Assembly: GCA_036519575.1 (NCBI GenBank)
Contig: DATDKZ010000179.1
Span: 1 to 5,338 of the forward strand
From: AC-69 sp036519575
GTDB taxonomy: Bacteria; Actinomycetota; UBA4738; HRBIN12
DNA: 5,338 nt
Direction of reading: 5' to 3'
Shown here: positions 4,839 to 5,338 of the stretch, piece by piece
Layout of the letters: each line of letters starts with the position of its first letter
How positions within the stretch are numbered: the stretch's first letter is position 1
Made by a program: the position numbers and the translations under genes
The notes under the pieces: model-generated
Seen by the model: the letters and a program-made list of their open reading frames with translations, nothing else
Told to the model about the DNA's origin: nothing
Databases searched by the model: none

Positions 4839-5338
4839 CTATCGGCCCTTCGCCTCTCTGATCGCGGAGACCAGGGCCGGAACCACCTGTTGGACGTCGC
4901 CGATGATCGCGTAGTCCGCGTGGGCCAGGATGGGCGCCTGGGGGTCGGTATTCACCACCAGGATCCGTTTGGCCCCCTTGGCCCCCACCATGTGCTGGAT
5001 GGCTCCACTGATGCCGCAGGCGATGTAGACGTCCGGCGCGATGCGAACCCCGGTCTGTCCCACCTGGTCCGTGTGGGGACGCCACCCCAGGCTGGTGACC
5101 ACGCGGGAGCATCCGACCACACCACCGAGGAGCTCTGCGAGCTCCTCGAGCGGGCCGAACCCTTCAGGGCCTCCCACGCCGCGCCCGCCCCCCACGACCA
5201 CACGGGCCTCCGGGAGCGAGATCTTGCCCGCCGGCCGTCCCTCCTGCCGGGCCACCTGCACTCGGAAGTCGGCGTCCTGGAGTTTCGGCGTGAACTCCTC
5301 CACGGACCAGCCGCCGGCCGCGGGCCCTTCCTCCGCCC
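4839..5338 (-). CDS. etfA: Electron transfer flavoprotein alpha subunit, C-terminal half, N-terminus beyond window
   Basis: The 165 visible residues cover the FAD-binding domain of ETF alpha; the N-terminal domain lies beyond the right edge. In order they show the VVGGGRGVGG strand-loop, VGCSR (the FAD-contacting arginine), QVGQTG (with the threonine equivalent to human alpha-Thr266), the family signature VYIACGISGAIQH, VVNTDPQAPI and ADYAIIGD, ending REAKGR. ETF is an alpha-beta heterodimer that accepts electrons from acyl-CoA dehydrogenases and passes them to ETF:quinone oxidoreductase. An ETF beta gene would usually lie next to it, most likely beyond the edge. The residues after VGCSR are VVTSLGW where many homologues have an AAVDAGW-like stretch, a mild deviation. 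The TAG stop is at 4841-4839. It could feed the dehydrogenase encoded downstream, though a general ETF serving many dehydrogenases is equally possible. Confidence 0.95.
   Translation of the reverse strand, partial: AEEGPAAGGWSVEEFTPKLQDADFRVQVARQEGRPAGKISLPEARVVVGGGRGVGGPEGFGPLEELAELLGGVVGCSRVVTSLGWRPHTDQVGQTGVRIAPDVYIACGISGAIQHMVGAKGAKRILVVNTDPQAPILAHADYAIIGDVQQVVPALVSAIREAKGR

Noticed and set aside
1..5338. CRISPR arrays, tRNA or rRNA genes, insertion sequences, toxin-antitoxin or defence genes
   Set aside because: No direct-repeat arrays, cloverleaf-like sequence, transposase motifs or terminal repeats were seen; the window is filled by metabolic genes and short control regions.

Overview
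This is a 5.3-kb, GC-rich window (roughly two thirds G+C by eye). It holds five protein genes, three of them complete, and looks like a fragment of a chromosome from a high-GC bacterium. The gene set is an acyl-CoA dehydrogenase, an electron-transfer flavoprotein (ETF) subunit, a TetR-type regulator, a PYROXD2-like flavoprotein and a PLP enzyme of the cysteine-synthase fold. Together with strong GC bias in third codon positions and good Shine-Dalgarno sites, it fits an actinomycete-like soil or sediment organism. That placement is inference from style and content; no rRNA or other taxonomic marker is present.

Layout. A phytoene-desaturase-like FAD oxidoreductase lies on the minus strand (1-1518) and runs off the left edge, missing its C-terminus. 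A 192-bp divergent control region follows. Then comes the only plus-strand gene, a TetR-family regulator (1711-2325), preceded by a possible 16-codon leader ORF whose stop overlaps the regulator's start as ATGA. The regulator converges on an acyl-CoA dehydrogenase (2340-3515, minus), with only 14 bp between the stop codons. Upstream of it on the same strand are a PLP-dependent cysteine synthase/CBS-fold enzyme (3579-4613), a 225-bp gap, and the C-terminal half of ETF alpha (4839 to the right edge).

The most interesting signal is a 16-bp inverted repeat, YTGAAC-N4-GKTCAR, present three times and only in control regions. Copy 1 sits upstream of the FAD oxidoreductase, copy 2 lies just downstream of the predicted tetR -10 box, and copy 3 lies in the 63-bp gap upstream of the acyl-CoA dehydrogenase. 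Copies 1 and 3 have the same 9-bp distance to a TATGNT -10 box. This suggests that the TetR protein represses itself and both flanking flavoenzyme genes, a small local regulon. ETF is the usual electron acceptor of acyl-CoA dehydrogenases, so the nearby ETF alpha gene fits the same oxidative pathway. The inducer and substrate cannot be read from sequence. The PLP enzyme has a canonical catalytic lysine but several unusual residues in its substrate loops, so its reaction is uncertain.
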